64,000 nt of DNA from NCBI GenBank assembly GCA_034190945.1, contig CM067224.1, forward strand, positions 60,607,040 to 60,671,039, in the 5' to 3' direction. A program made the translations under genes and the position numbers. Numbering within the stretch: the first letter of the stretch is position 1; the number at the start of each line of letters is the position of its first letter. Below the pieces are notes generated by a model that was not told the DNA's origin, made no database searches, and saw nothing but the letters and a program-made list of their open reading frames with translations. Source of the DNA: Octodonta nipae. Taxonomy: Eukaryota > Arthropoda > Insecta > Coleoptera > Chrysomelidae. Positions 11,459 to 21,349 of this stretch are shown in pieces.

Positions 11459-12650
11459 GCCACCTGTAAGACATTGCAGGGAAGCAGAAGCAGCACAAAT
11501 TGTCGCTTTATATGCGGAAGGATATAGACAAAAAGAAATCGCTCGGCCTCTTAGATGAGGTCAATATACAGTCTCGAATGTTTTAAAAAGACATCAAGAG
11601 ACTGGAAATTTTGTAGGAAGACGCGTGCAAGGGAGCAAAAGATGTACTCCAGCAAATGATGACCGTTTTGTGGTACTTAATTCCACTCGAAATCGCTTAT
11701 TGACATCCACATATCTCAAAAATCAGTTACTAAATGTAAGACATGTTAATGTTAGCTCGAGAGCAGTTAGAACAAGTCTAAAGGAAGTGAGTTTAAAGCC
11801 AAGACCACGCGCCACGTCTTCTCGAAACTCACAAAACGACTCCACTATTGCAATTGGCCAGAACACAAGGAAAATTGAGGACTGGCAAAAAAGTTCTGTT
11901 CACTGATGAGACTAGAATACAATTAAGGAAGCCAGATGGGCGAAATCATGTGTATAGAAGAGTACGGGAACGATACAGCAGCTGCAACCTCACACAGACT
12001 CTGTTAGTTTTGGAGGTGGCGGTATAATGGTTTTGGAAGATATTCATTCTGAGAGACGTACCGAACTCGTGGAAGTTATTGGTCGAATGACTAGTGACTA
12101 GTATATTAAAAATATCCTCAATAAAACATTTTTAAAAAATATATAACCGAGTTCTACCTATAACTAAAAAGCTAAAAATAATTATAACAAAATACAACTT
12201 TAGCAAATAAATAACACATTCAATGTTGTTAGGTACCTATCCAGGAAGTAAAAAATGTAAACATTAAAAGGTGCTCATTCTGTACAAATTAATTACCTAC
12301 CAATCTAGTATATTTTGAAGCCGGTGGCAAGCAAATCTAAAACTTACTACGTACTTATCTACTAATTCATCAGACTTGATTGTTGCTTGGCACCGACATC
12401 AAAAATATACTAAAAAAGATTAAATTGGCAACCATATAGCTCAGACATAAATCCCATTGAACAGTTTTGTGGGATGAGCTAAAAAGTCGTATACAAATCA
12501 TGTTCCAAATGCACTAGAAGAGTTTTGATTTGCGATACAACATGAATGAAATGCAATTAATTCTGCAAGAATATATTTAAACTGTAATTAGTAGCATCCC
12601 CAGAAAGATGCCACCAGTAATTAGAGCTCGAGATGAAGATACTCCTTATT
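11459..12650 (+). pseudogene. Tc1-like transposase, broken
   Basis: The frame starts ATG at 11459 and reads PPVRHCREAEAAQIVALYAE, GYRQKEIARPLR, a stop, then YTVSNVLKRHQETGNFVGRR: a paired-type helix-turn-helix followed by the GRR AT-hook-like linker of Tc1 family transposases. It continues to SLKEVSLKPRPR. After a frameshift near 11810 a second frame gives LARTQGKLRTGKKVLFTDET, whose Asp is the first catalytic acid, then YRRVRERYSSC and, in another frame, FGGGGIMVLEDIHSERRTEL. The segment carrying the second Asp is missing or replaced by the small element at 12137-12398. Downstream, PYSSDINPIEQF-like sequence (split over frames near 12437-12465) supplies the Glu motif, and SSIPRKMPPVIRARDEDTPY ends at a stop near 12650. 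This order matches Tc1 DD34E proteins. Inactive. Confidence 0.85.
12137..12398 (+). mobile_element. family M small non-coding element, copy 1
   Basis: Starts near AAAAATATATAACCGAGTTC and contains AATTATAACAAAATACAAC, ACACATTCAATGTTGTTAGG, TACCTATCCAGGAAGTAAAA and GGTGCTCATTCTGTACAAAT. The same string is found at 29420-29645 and, on the other strand, at 61880-62105. Near its right end TTGATTGTTGCTTGGCACCG is partly complementary to GCCGGTGGCAAGCAAATCTA upstream, giving an internal hairpin. It interrupts the Tc1 transposase between the first catalytic motif and the DINPIE motif. Confidence 0.7.
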
Positions 12651-14430
12651 AACTATGCCCTTCTATTCCACTCAAAAGGTTTTACTTACCTCTGTAGCGT
12701 TTAAGATTTAAGATATTTTAAAAATTCGTTAATCGATTATGCCTATAACATAAATCATTCTATAATCGATTTATAATCGATTAAAATCTTTAATGATTTA
12801 TGAAGGTAGTTCTTCTTCACTTTGGTGCCAAAATGCCAAGATATTTTTAAGAAACCATAAAACGACTTATAAATCGCAATTCTCACTAAATAAAACTATT
12901 AAAGTTTGAAAGATTTCTGTTTAAAATTATAAAACTCATGCAATTGAGATTTATTATGACAACTTATGTTTAACATTAAGAGTATAAAGTTAAAAAATAT
13001 ATCTAAAGAACAAAAATTAAACATAATGAGTGCAAAGTCAAAAACTACAATTATTAATTCTGACACATTTATACATTTCAAACAGTGTCCAATTTGAATT
13101 AAGAAATATTATGGAATCTAAGTGCTTTGGGAGTAATCGGTTTCTTCTTAAATTGGTCGTAGTACGCGTTTTAGAAAGAACTCTTTCGGATGGTTCTGAG
13201 GTAACTGGTATTTTAAATTCACTACATATAATTATGGATTATTAGTTTTTATGATCTTCCTATAAACAAAAGATTGCTCTTCCGTCAAGCAATGGTAATT
13301 CTAAGAATTGTCTTAAAGGTATTATATTCTCGCTTGTACATGTGGATGAAGCAACATAAGAAGCTTTTTCCTTTCAAAATGATCTCACATTAATGTTGAT
13401 TTAATAATTTTTTGCTGAAATGTTGTCGTTGATACTTCTTGATGACTAGTTACGGAATTGATCGATCTCATCACGGTACGTTCTTCTAAACAACGCAGTT
13501 AGGCGTTTGCAGCATTGGAATTTAATCCCAAACCCAGCTTTTTACGGAAGGTCTGGAGGACATGCTGCTTTCCATAGATAATATCAAGGGATTCGCCATT
13601 TTTTGGTGACAGCGTTGACATGCTAAACCACGATCAACAGAAAAATTAGTAGCGTTGTGGAATTTTTTGTTAGTCGATTCTTATGGATTAATCGATTAGT
13701 GATAATCGATTTCACACGTCACTAGTTCAAGCTAATTATTCTTCATTTTTAATAATTTGATATTCCTTATTTCAAATCTGTAAAATAAACTTTTCTTTCT
13801 TGTTTGTTGCATATTAATCGTTAAAATTTATACACAAAAATATCATTTAAATTTAAACGTACAACCGTACAGTGCAAACAATTTACTTGTTTCAAGACCA
13901 TTGCAGTTATGGATTTGATAATAGTTAAATTATTTAATTTGCTTTTCTTCACGCAGGATTCCTAAATACTAAAATTTATTCTGGTGTGAAATAATTCTGA
14001 GTTAAAGTTAGCTTTTCCCGGAGAAAATTCGAGGAAGAAAAGCAATCTTGGCAAATCCCAATCAACTTCAGATTCACTTCAATAAGTCGTTGATAAAAGC
14101 ACGGATTTGTAAGAAACACAAACTAACCATCAGTGAAAAGGCAAACAATGCCCTTCTGTACAATAAACAAAAATATAAAAGGTCAGTTTTTCTCTAAGGG
14201 TCGCCATTGAATTGATCGAATCCTTAATAATTCAAAAAAGGAGAATTTTCCTGTTCAGTTTCATTATTCTTCATTAGGGGATTGTAGGTGGAAGCAAAGC
14301 GCTCTGAATATTGATGGACTCTTGGCTTAAGAAAAGAACCTGTTATTTTCTAATGAATTGGTCAGAAGTTGTTTTTTATTCAAAATGTAAACAGTAGAAA
14401 ATCACTTTTTAGTAATTACCTGGTAATATA
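12651..14430. other. AT-rich stretch with ATCGATTA inverted motifs
   Basis: Two clusters of AATCGATTA-type palindromes (about 12726-12785 and 13674-13725) bracket roughly 900 bases. This could be a non-autonomous element with short inverted ends, but boundaries are unclear. The small overlapping frames at 12899-13245 have no family signature. Nothing was recognised between 13740 and 14430. Confidence 0.3.
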
Positions 14431-14439
14431 TATGTTACG

Positions 14440-14600
14440 GTAAAAGTAGATATTGCGGCAAATGTACACATTTTCCGGTAAATGTGCACATTTGCCTCTT
14501 CGTTTGGGTAATGTGCATTCAACTAACATTTACAATTTCAAATAAGGGAAATGTACATTGAATTCACAATGACTATGTCGTTTTGGTAAATGTGAGCATA
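14440..14600. repeat. cluster of GGTAAATGTGCACATTT palindromes
   Basis: The words GCAAATGTACACATTTTCCG, GGTAAATGTGCACATTTGCC, GGGAAATGTACATTGAA and GGTAAATGTGAGCATAC recur within about 140 bases. GGTAAATGTGCACATTTGCC is close to a perfect palindrome. It lies just upstream of the integrase fragment and may be part of that element's terminus or a regulatory array; this is inference. Confidence 0.45.
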
Positions 14601-14659
14601 CAAAATAGGATATCGCAAGTGCTAGTAATGTGGTGCGCATGCGCACGTTTCGGCTAACC

Positions 14660-15160
14660 AAACAACCAAGTGGTCAGAAGATTTTAAATATGTTCAACTT
14701 ATGAAAAATAGAGCTTTTCATGAGGGTATAAAGCAAACTCCCTATGAAGCTTTATTCGGAACAAGAATGAAATGGGGTTTGAAAACATCAAATTTACCTA
14801 TGGAATATGTTGAACAGCTGGACACAAAGAAGAGTTAGAGCAATTACTAGGAGTACACACAGCCAATTCACCACATAGCAAAGTCGCAGAAAACGATGAA
14901 TTTTCCATTGAAACGTTCGACGTAATTTTGGATGATGGTTTATTATGCAACCAAATTGAAGATAAAGATGGAAGTTTTGAGTTAAATTCTGTTTTAAACG
15001 AGAAGAAAATTTTAATTGATATTGCTCGAAAGAATGCAAGGGAAAATGTAGAAAATCATGCTATCACAATGTGTAATCAATCTTTCGTAAGAAAAATTTC
15101 CTGTTGCTGTGATTGTTGACAATGTTAGAGTTAATCGTGGAAAACGGATATATGCAGGTG
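14660..15160 (+). pseudogene. Ginger/KRBA2-like integrase, C-terminal fragment
   Basis: The first frame reads KWSEDFKYVQLMKNRAFHEG, IKQTPYEALFGTRMKWGL and NLPMEYVEQLDTKK, then a stop. After a +1 shift the next frame gives EELEQLLGVHTANSPHSKVA and, further on, RKNARENVENHAITMCNQSF. A third frame gives KFPVAVIVDNVRVNRGK. The pattern MKNR..H.GIK.TPYEA.FG followed by a variable acidic linker and a V.V..VDRG segment is, from memory, that of the integrase C-terminus in Ginger-type DNA transposons and the related KRBA2-like proteins, themselves relatives of Gypsy integrase. The DDE core would lie upstream and is absent. At least two frameshifts are present. The plus-strand frame at 14928-15119 is part of this protein and is not independent. 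Confidence 0.6.
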
Positions 15161-15284
15161 AATGATGACCTGATGACGATAGCAGATACACAGCTATTGA
15201 AACGTTGTGAGATCAACCACTTCAAGACGATGGAAGTCCAAGGAAATTTCGAGGAACGAGTTACATTGTCTACCAACTTCAGAC

Positions 15285-15618
15285 TAACATAGCACACAGA
15301 GGTTCCGAATCTGGAGCCGGTCCTTGTAATTGTTGTTCTCCCGTAACTCCTAGGACAGAATGTCACGATAAAATTTTCAAGTTACTTCACCTGTCTTCGA
15401 GGTGTCATTCTTTGTACAATATATATAATATATATTGTTTCTGGTCGGGAACCTTCATCAGTTGCGCTTCCCAGAATAGAATGTCCTCTCGGACACTTAT
15501 TTATGTATTTGATACATTGCAGTAAATTTGTCGACGCGCTATGTATCAAATACATAAATAAGTGTTCGAGAGGACATTCTATTGTAGGAAGCGCAACTGA
15601 TGAAGTTTCCCGACCAGA

Positions 15619-15692
<74 letters not shown>

Positions 15693-15694
15693 TC

Positions 15695-15759
<65 letters not shown>

Positions 15760-15792
15760 TTGCGTACAAAGAATGACACGTCGAAGAGAGTA
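15285..15792. mobile_element. foldback family F, copy 1, with expanded (TA)n core
   Basis: Contains the family's modules: CACACAGAGGTTCCGAATCT, TAACTCCTAGGACAGAATGT, CGAGGTGTCATTCTTTGTAC, ACCTTCATCAGTTGCGCTTC, then the same GCGCAACTGATGAAG module inverted, a long TA tract, and GAATGACACGTCGAAGAGAG ending TA at 15792. The left end appears truncated compared with other copies. The 104- to 156-codon frames that overlap it on both strands are mirror images made by the palindrome and the TA tract and are not genes. Confidence 0.8.
15624..15757. repeat. long (TA)n tract with one short interruption
   Basis: About 130 bases of TA dinucleotides broken once near 15687-15700 by GTATATTCATATGTA. It sits where the other family F copies have only a 20-40-base AT palindrome, so it is an expansion of the element's core. 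Confidence 0.95.
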
Positions 15793-15954
15793 CCAAATTA
15801 CTCGTCAAAACGGATCAAACGAGTCCAAACTCGAATTCCTATGGTCAATTTCCGGTTCGATCATCAAATCAGCTTCACGTCATAACAATTTGGGTTGTCA
15901 TCCAATTTACACACGCATGCAAAACAAAAACGAAATAGATCCTTGGAACACGCG

Positions 15955-16260
15955 AAATGAAAATGGCCGGTAAAACAATAGTAGACAGGGAGTTGGGTAA
16001 CAACATAAGACGATCATATAAGATGGAAGATATTAACGACTGGATTCTCGTATATACCGAATGAAAGAAATGAGAATTTAACATTGCACGCGATAAAGCA
16101 ACAATGGGAAGGAGAAATACCGGAAAGCCACGGAAAATGTGGATAACCTTTCCGTGATTTATGATTAGATGAGCAACGACGAAAGAACTATGCCTACCAT
16201 GAAAAAGGAAGAAGAAGAAATAGGAACATTACATTTCATTACGGACGCCCTCATTTCGTC
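15955..16260 (+). pseudogene. RTE-type LINE, C-terminal tail of the reverse-transcriptase ORF
   Basis: The plus strand reads MAGKTIVDRELGNNIRRSYK, MEDINDWILVYTE, then stops, and resumes with IARDKATMGRRNTGKPRKMW. The order IRR..K.EDINDW, then ARDK...GRR..G.PRK.W is, from memory, the conserved C-terminal end of insect RTE-like retrotransposon polyproteins. A GAAGAAGAAG-rich tail follows near 16200-16220, as is usual for such 3' ends. No RT catalytic motif is present. It begins about 160 bases after the foldback element. Confidence 0.6.
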
Positions 16261-16394
16261 ACTGTCTTTTTAATTCAGATTGCTTCTCTCCGTCTATAGG
16301 CAGTACTTATGATAAAGAGATGTTCCAGCTTGATTCCGTATTATATAGTAAAAATATTTATAAAAAGACGGTAAACATGAATGTGAATGTCAAA
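16261..16394. other. short spacer, nothing recognised
   Basis: AT-rich sequence between the RTE tail and family W copy 2. Confidence 0.4.
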
Positions 16395-17895
16395 TCCTTA
16401 ATGAAAGTATATCGTACAGGGTGCTTGTAACGGTTTTCATTGCAGTCGAGCGAAATAACACAATATATTCCATTAGTGTATCAAAACGAAAATTGTTTAG
16501 GTAAGCGATGTTTTCTATATGTTGGTAGGTGTCTGCGTGCATCGAAATTCAAGCAGCAAGCAATGTGGGCAGTTGAAATATTGAGCCAAGTAAAATTACA
16601 GTTAGACAGGTGGGTTCAAAAAACCTTACAAGTAAATGTTATATTGGGTGGTATATAAGCAGTTCCATATATAGGATGGTTGAAACATAAGGTGAAATAG
16701 AATTAAAGTTCTACAGGGTTGTTAAAAAAATGTTGTATTGGGTGGCACATAAGAGTTACTGATACAAGTTGGTTGAAATAAGAGTGAAGTGAGTTATACA
16801 GAGTGGATAAAAAAACTTAAAAATTAAATTATAGGGCGGAGGGTTCAAAAAATGTTAGAAGCAGTTGCATATACAGGATGATTGAAATATAAGGTGGAGT
16901 GGTCTTATAGTTATACAGGGTGGTTAAAAAAATCTTACATAGTGTGGAACATAAGTAGTTGCTTAACTTGTCATATTGGGCGAAGTAAAAATTATAGGTA
17001 TACAGGGTGATTTAAGCAACAGAAAAATAGAAACCGTCAATAGAGTGAAGAGGATTAATACTTATACAGGGCGGTTGCAACATCGTGTAGAGTTGAATTA
17101 TCGTTGTACAGGGTGAAAATGATAGACAAATAATTCATAATGTGTGTACTCTCTTCAAGGTGTCATTCCTTTGTACGCAAGATGTAAGACCGACATCTAG
17201 GATTTTCAAGAGAATCAGTACAAAGAGGTTCCGAATTTGGAGCCGTTCCGTGTAATTGCTGTTCTCTCTCAACTCCTAGGACAGAATGTCACGATAAAAT
17301 ATTCAGGTTACTTCACCTGTCAGAGATATTGAATACTCTCTTCGAGGTGTCATTCCTTTGTACGCAAGACAATATATATATTATATATAAATATAATATA
17401 TATTGTTTCTGGCCGGGAACCTTCATCAGTTGCGCTTCCCACAATTCCTCTCGAACACTTCTTTATGCATTTGATGCTTTTCGTTAAATTTGAAGACGCG
17501 AGATGTAAGACCTAGGAGTTAACGGAGAACAGCAATTACACGGAACGGCTCCAGATTCGGAACCTCTGTGTACTGATTCTCTTGAAAATCCTAGATGTCG
17601 GTCTTACATCTCGCGTCTTCATAATGTGTGACCAATACACAGAAACATGTACAGGGTGGTTGCAATATTGGGTGAATTTGAGTTAACCTTATAGAATGTG
17701 GGCCAAATAATAAAACAAATAAAATAGTTTAAAAAATATGTGGATATTATAAAAAAAAACAAATTAGAGATGAGGGAAAGATATGAATTATACCTTAAAT
17801 CAGATAAAAAAATGTCATAAACTAGTTATCGATTGCACACGGTTTCTAAACGGTTTTTATTTTAAGCCAGTTAAAGTCGGTTCTTTTTTAAATAT
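16395..17895 (-). repeat. family W element, copy 2 (inverted), interrupted by a foldback element
   Basis: Read on the plus strand it begins ATCGTACAGGGTGCTTGTAA and ends AAACCGTGTGC complement (GCACACGGTTTCTAAACGGT) and AGTCGGTTCTTTTTTAAATA, the complement of both ends of copy 1. Internally ACAGGGTGGTTAAAAAA, GGGTGGCACATAAG and GTTATACAGAGTGGATAAAA recur at about 65-120-base spacing. It is split by the insertion at 17147-17620. Confidence 0.75.
17147..17620. mobile_element. foldback family F, copy 2, with 10-bp target duplication
   Basis: Flanked by ATAATGTGTG at 17137-17146 and again at 17621-17630. It starts TACTCTCTTCAAGGTGTCAT and ends GTCTTACATCTCGCGTCTTC. Modules in order: end segment, GAGGTTCCGAATTTGGAGCC arm, CTAGGACAGAATGTCACGAT, a short AT palindrome, CATCAGTTGCGCTTCCCACA, then the GAGGTTCC arm inverted (CAGATTCGGAACCTCTGTGT). 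Large parts can pair with each other. A 10-bp duplication fits Mutator-like or foldback elements; no transposase is encoded. Confidence 0.9.
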
Positions 17896-19230
17896 AAATT
17901 ATTTTAATCCCCTCTAAAACATTTATCCATATTTCTAGTAGTTTATATACAAAATGTATCAAAACTGAATAACTTTTCGTGCTGTTTGTTGAAGCAACCT
18001 TAAGGGTAGAAAACGGAGATGATTTTGCAAATAAATTCACAAAGTATAAAGTATAATGCATTGATTTTGTCGTATCCTTGAAAATAATAGTTTCCTAATT
18101 TAAACAGAATTAATTTCCGAACGGAAGCATCAGCTTTTACTTCGACAGATTTCACTCAGGATAATGGTGTTATCCTCCAAATCTGTTTATAGCAAAACTT
18201 TTAATGCAAAATTTAACGTTTCCTTATAAAGTTATAGAAAACTTTAATGAAGTAATTAATTTGAGGCGAATAAACTACAACAAACTACCACAATATAAAC
18301 ACGAAACTTTTCGGCTCTAGAGAAAAGAGCAGCCTTAAACAAGAGCTTGTTTATATTCGAAGCATCTACAGCCTCTTTGTGGTAGTTTGCTTTATATTGA
18401 AGAGACGCTAATTGAAGCACAGAAAATTGCGCATCAAATAAAGACTTATTCATGTTGACTGTCCTGTTAAAAGTTATAGCGAACCAACATACAAGTTACT
18501 TTTTCAGATTTTATATGTAGTTATAATTAGAAATCTTTATAAAGTGAAATTGAACAACCAGGTTTCAATTCTTTTTGACGTGTGGCGATAAAAAACCAAC
18601 GACTTTTCCCCATAACCTATAAACTGACGACTCTATCACAACACTTTAAAAGGAATAGTTAAAAATATGTATAAGGCGATATCATAAAAAAATATTTAGA
18701 ATTATCCTCTGAATTCAAAAATGTAACACCACTTTTCTTCCAGTGATACGACAGCCCTACGGAACGTCCAATGTCTGCCGACTACATACACCAAGGACGT
18801 CGTTGCCACCTTTTTGCACATTGTCCTTCTATCAGATTTTTGAACATTGTCGCTTTCTGTTTCCTGCTTTGATCTGTTGAAAATCCTACTCCCTACGCTT
18901 GCCCTGCCCATCTGAGGTGTTGAGTTTTAATATATTCTATTATCTTGTACAACTGCCTCAGTTCAAAATCTTTATCTAATACTCCATCGAATATTGACAA
19001 CGTTTCTTCCATTCTCTTTGAGAAATTCCAGGTTTCTCAACCATATGTCACCTTCTATCTTATTGGTGTTTTGTGCTCTGCTATTTTTGTTTAATGGTTT
19101 GATACTAATAGGGAGTAGCTGCCAGTCTTGACTAACATCCAACCTCCAGACCTTCAAAGAAAATCAGCATCGTTTAAACCAACTATACACTCTTACCGAA
19201 TTGACTCCACACGACTCAAATTTTGTAGAC
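17896..19230. other. non-coding stretch, nothing secure
   Basis: Minus-strand frames at 18256-18453, 18702-18911 and 18972-19157 have near-normal amino-acid composition (for example MGRASVGSRIFNRSKQETES) but I cannot assign a family. They may be worn LINE fragments, given the LINE tail immediately downstream. Confidence 0.3.
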
Positions 19231-19234
19231 CCTT

Positions 19235-19560
19235 CTGAATTAGAGATAAAGAGCTGGCTGACAATAATTTCGATGCTGATCGCGAATTGCAGTCACTATG
19301 GGCTACTGCAGATGTCTTCAATAAACAACTGGTAGACAATCATACTTGAAGGCTAGATGACTGCAACTTTCCAAGAAAAAAACATGGACAATATTAAACG
19401 ACTTCAAATCAACACTACACCGTTGGGGAATACCCGATAACCCATTGTGCAAATATGGGGAGAGGTCCAGAGTTTGCAACATATTTTAGATGAGTGTCCC
19501 ATGAGTAAACTGGAAGATGCCCGGCAAACGCCCGATAGCTGCACAGGTTGATTAGGTATA
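19235..19560 (+). pseudogene. LINE reverse-transcriptase ORF, C-terminal zinc-knuckle region, decayed
   Basis: The plus strand reads ELQSLWATADVFNKQLVDNH, a stop, LDDCNFPRKKTWTILNDFKS, TLHRWGIPDNPLCKYGERSR and VCNIF. The pattern W..LN..R/K, then W.I...PLC.CG and a following CP (in another frame, DECPMSKLEDA) matches the C-terminal CCHC segment of many non-LTR polyproteins. Here the second Cys of the C.CG pair has become Tyr (CKYG). At least one frameshift and two stops are present. The clade cannot be fixed from this end alone. Confidence 0.55.
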
Positions 19561-19639
19561 TTGTTTAGTGTTAAAAGTGCTCTGTCTCCTTTTACAATTC
19601 TTTGGGGTATACAAAATTAACTGCGGGAATTGCGATTAG

Positions 19640-20030
19640 CTGTATATCGTTAGGACATTTAGAAATTTCAATACCCATATTAGAGTGCACAAAAGAAGTT
19701 ACTCAGCACAGGATAATAAATCTAATTATGCACGTTATTTAGTAGAAGATAATCATAACTTTAACGATAATGTACAAATTTAACATTTAGAAAATAGTCC
19801 CAGTAAAATTAATTTATTAGAATCCATAGAAATTAACAGATACAAATATTCAGGTAAATAATCAGTTAGATCTTAATCCATCTGCACTCTTAAATCTTTT
19901 TAATGGATCTGTGTAATTATTTAGGTAAAGTACAATGTATATGTATAATGGTGTAGTTCGAATAAGTGTTTTAGTATTTTGTGAAACTTGGTAAAGGCAT
20001 TGTATGCCGAAACACGTGTCGTTCTGTCAA
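19640..20030 (+). pseudogene. Penelope-like element, C-terminal endonuclease remnant and 3' tail
   Basis: The frame reads VRTFRNFNTHIRVHKRSYSA, QDNKSNYARYLVEDNHNFND, NVQI, a stop, then SPSKINLLESIEINRYKYSG. The pattern F..R..EH...Y....SN.A.H....H.F, then LN.LE..EI.RYK, is the C-terminal half of the Penelope GIY-YIG endonuclease domain. The GIY and YIG strands themselves lie upstream and are lost. Downstream, at 19996-20013, GGCATTGTATGCCGAAAC forms a 5-bp hairpin followed by GAAAC, a layout like stem II and the GAAA core of the hammerhead ribozymes known in Penelope terminal repeats, although the upstream CTGATGA core is not intact. Confidence 0.7.
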
Positions 20031-20234
20031 TATAAAGTGGAAATCTCGAAGTGTATTTTTCGCTTTTGTGTTTTCTAATTATTAGTTAATGTATTTTCTT
20101 TAATAGTTCGTCTCTCCATTGTTGTATACTTTTCACTGGGATAGTGTTTATATTAGGTGATTTATTCCATTTATTCTAGAGACACTATCTCTTACTTTAT
20201 TTATACTTGGTGCTCCCATTATGGGTTATTAAGT
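20031..20234. other. spacer between Penelope and RTE fragments
   Basis: AT-rich DNA with no recognised feature. Confidence 0.35.
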
Positions 20235-21345
20235 TTATGTTCTGTCTTATCCACATCCCTTGTTGTTATTTTGGTTTAGTAGCTCCTCGAAGTAATTTTT
20301 TAATATATCACTTCATCACCAATTTTCAAGCATTTTTTCATTTTAATCCATGCACATCGTTTCATTGTATTTAGACTATTTTGATGATCCTGGAAAAATT
20401 TCTTCTCTCATTCTTATCAAGGTTGACCGCATTTCTAATAGCTGGTTATTCATCATATATCTCTTATTTCTTCTAAAAATATATTTGGCTTCTCTTCAGA
20501 GCCTATCATATTCCAATTACTTGTTCTAGTTGGTCTCTGCAACAATTGGCATCTATCTTTATTACATTTTTTCCAGTATCTCCTTACATTCCTCATGGTA
20601 CCATTCGCTCTCCGTTTTGTTTCTCTATTTGCGTCCTGTTATAATTTTGTGATTTTGATTATATATATTCTGAGTATTCTGTCAGCTTTCAATTTGTTTG
20701 CATAAATATTTATTTGGTATTTCAAGCACTTGAGGTGTGAAACTGATTAAATTTCTCGACGAAAAACCATATATTGTCTAATGCTGATATACTTTAGTTA
20801 ATGTACGAATTCCTTCGTGTATTTTCTGTTCTAGGCAAACAGCGTTACGCAAACTCCGACTACCGATTTTGTGAATAAGTGAGCTGGTTTTCCAGAAAAT
20901 CTTAGATGGAGATATTCATTTCATTAAAAATACATTAATCTTGGGGGCTCTCTGTGTTTTCATTTTATTTACTTACTCTACCTTTTCCTTAGTTTGACTT
21001 CAAATAGGAAGTGATCCCATTCAATTGCTTTGTTGGCTCTAAGCTCTGACATTTGGTACACTGAAGTACAATCGCTATCAACCAGCACGTGGTCCATCTG
21101 GTTGAAAGTTCTGCCGTCACATTAAATCCAGGTTCCTTTGAGGGGAAATGCGATGCTTCTAATTCTTAGATTGTGACTGGCTGAGGAGGAGTTTGTTACG
21201 TTATGTAATCTATCTTTCTGTGATCTTTGCATGCTTTTCTTCTTGACCAATTTTGCGTCCAGGTGTTTTCTCTGTGTCCCTATCAAGTCTCATATAAAAG
21301 GCTTCCTTCTCTTTTTCACTTGTATCTTCAACTGCGGCAGGCATG
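20235..21345 (-). pseudogene. RTE-clade LINE: AP endonuclease and linker to reverse transcriptase, decayed
   Basis: On the minus strand the region begins near 21345 with EDTSEKEKEAFYMRLDRDTE, the helix-bearing part of RTE endonucleases. It continues through IGQEEKHAKITER, then KGTWI.CDGRTFNQMDHVLV near 21065-21140, whose NQ.DHVL.D block is a conserved endonuclease motif, and ELRANKAIEWDHFLFEVKLR, where DH is the catalytic His region. Near 20620 EWYHEECKEILEK appears, then YDRL.REAKYIFRRNKRYMM and NYFEELLNQNNNKG near 20265-20310, which is the linker before RT palm motifs in RTE proteins. Many stops and frameshifts are present, and the GDFNAK segment and the RT itself are missing. The N-terminal part of the 94-codon frame (21350-21494) belongs to the adjoining G-rich island, so that frame is a chance fusion. 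Confidence 0.65.
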
Positions 21346-21349
21346 AGGA

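Noticed and set aside
15382..15973. Overlapping frames of 89-156 codons on both strands with long YIYIYI runs
   Set aside because: They are translations of the (TA)n tract and of palindromic foldback modules; the same peptides appear on both strands.
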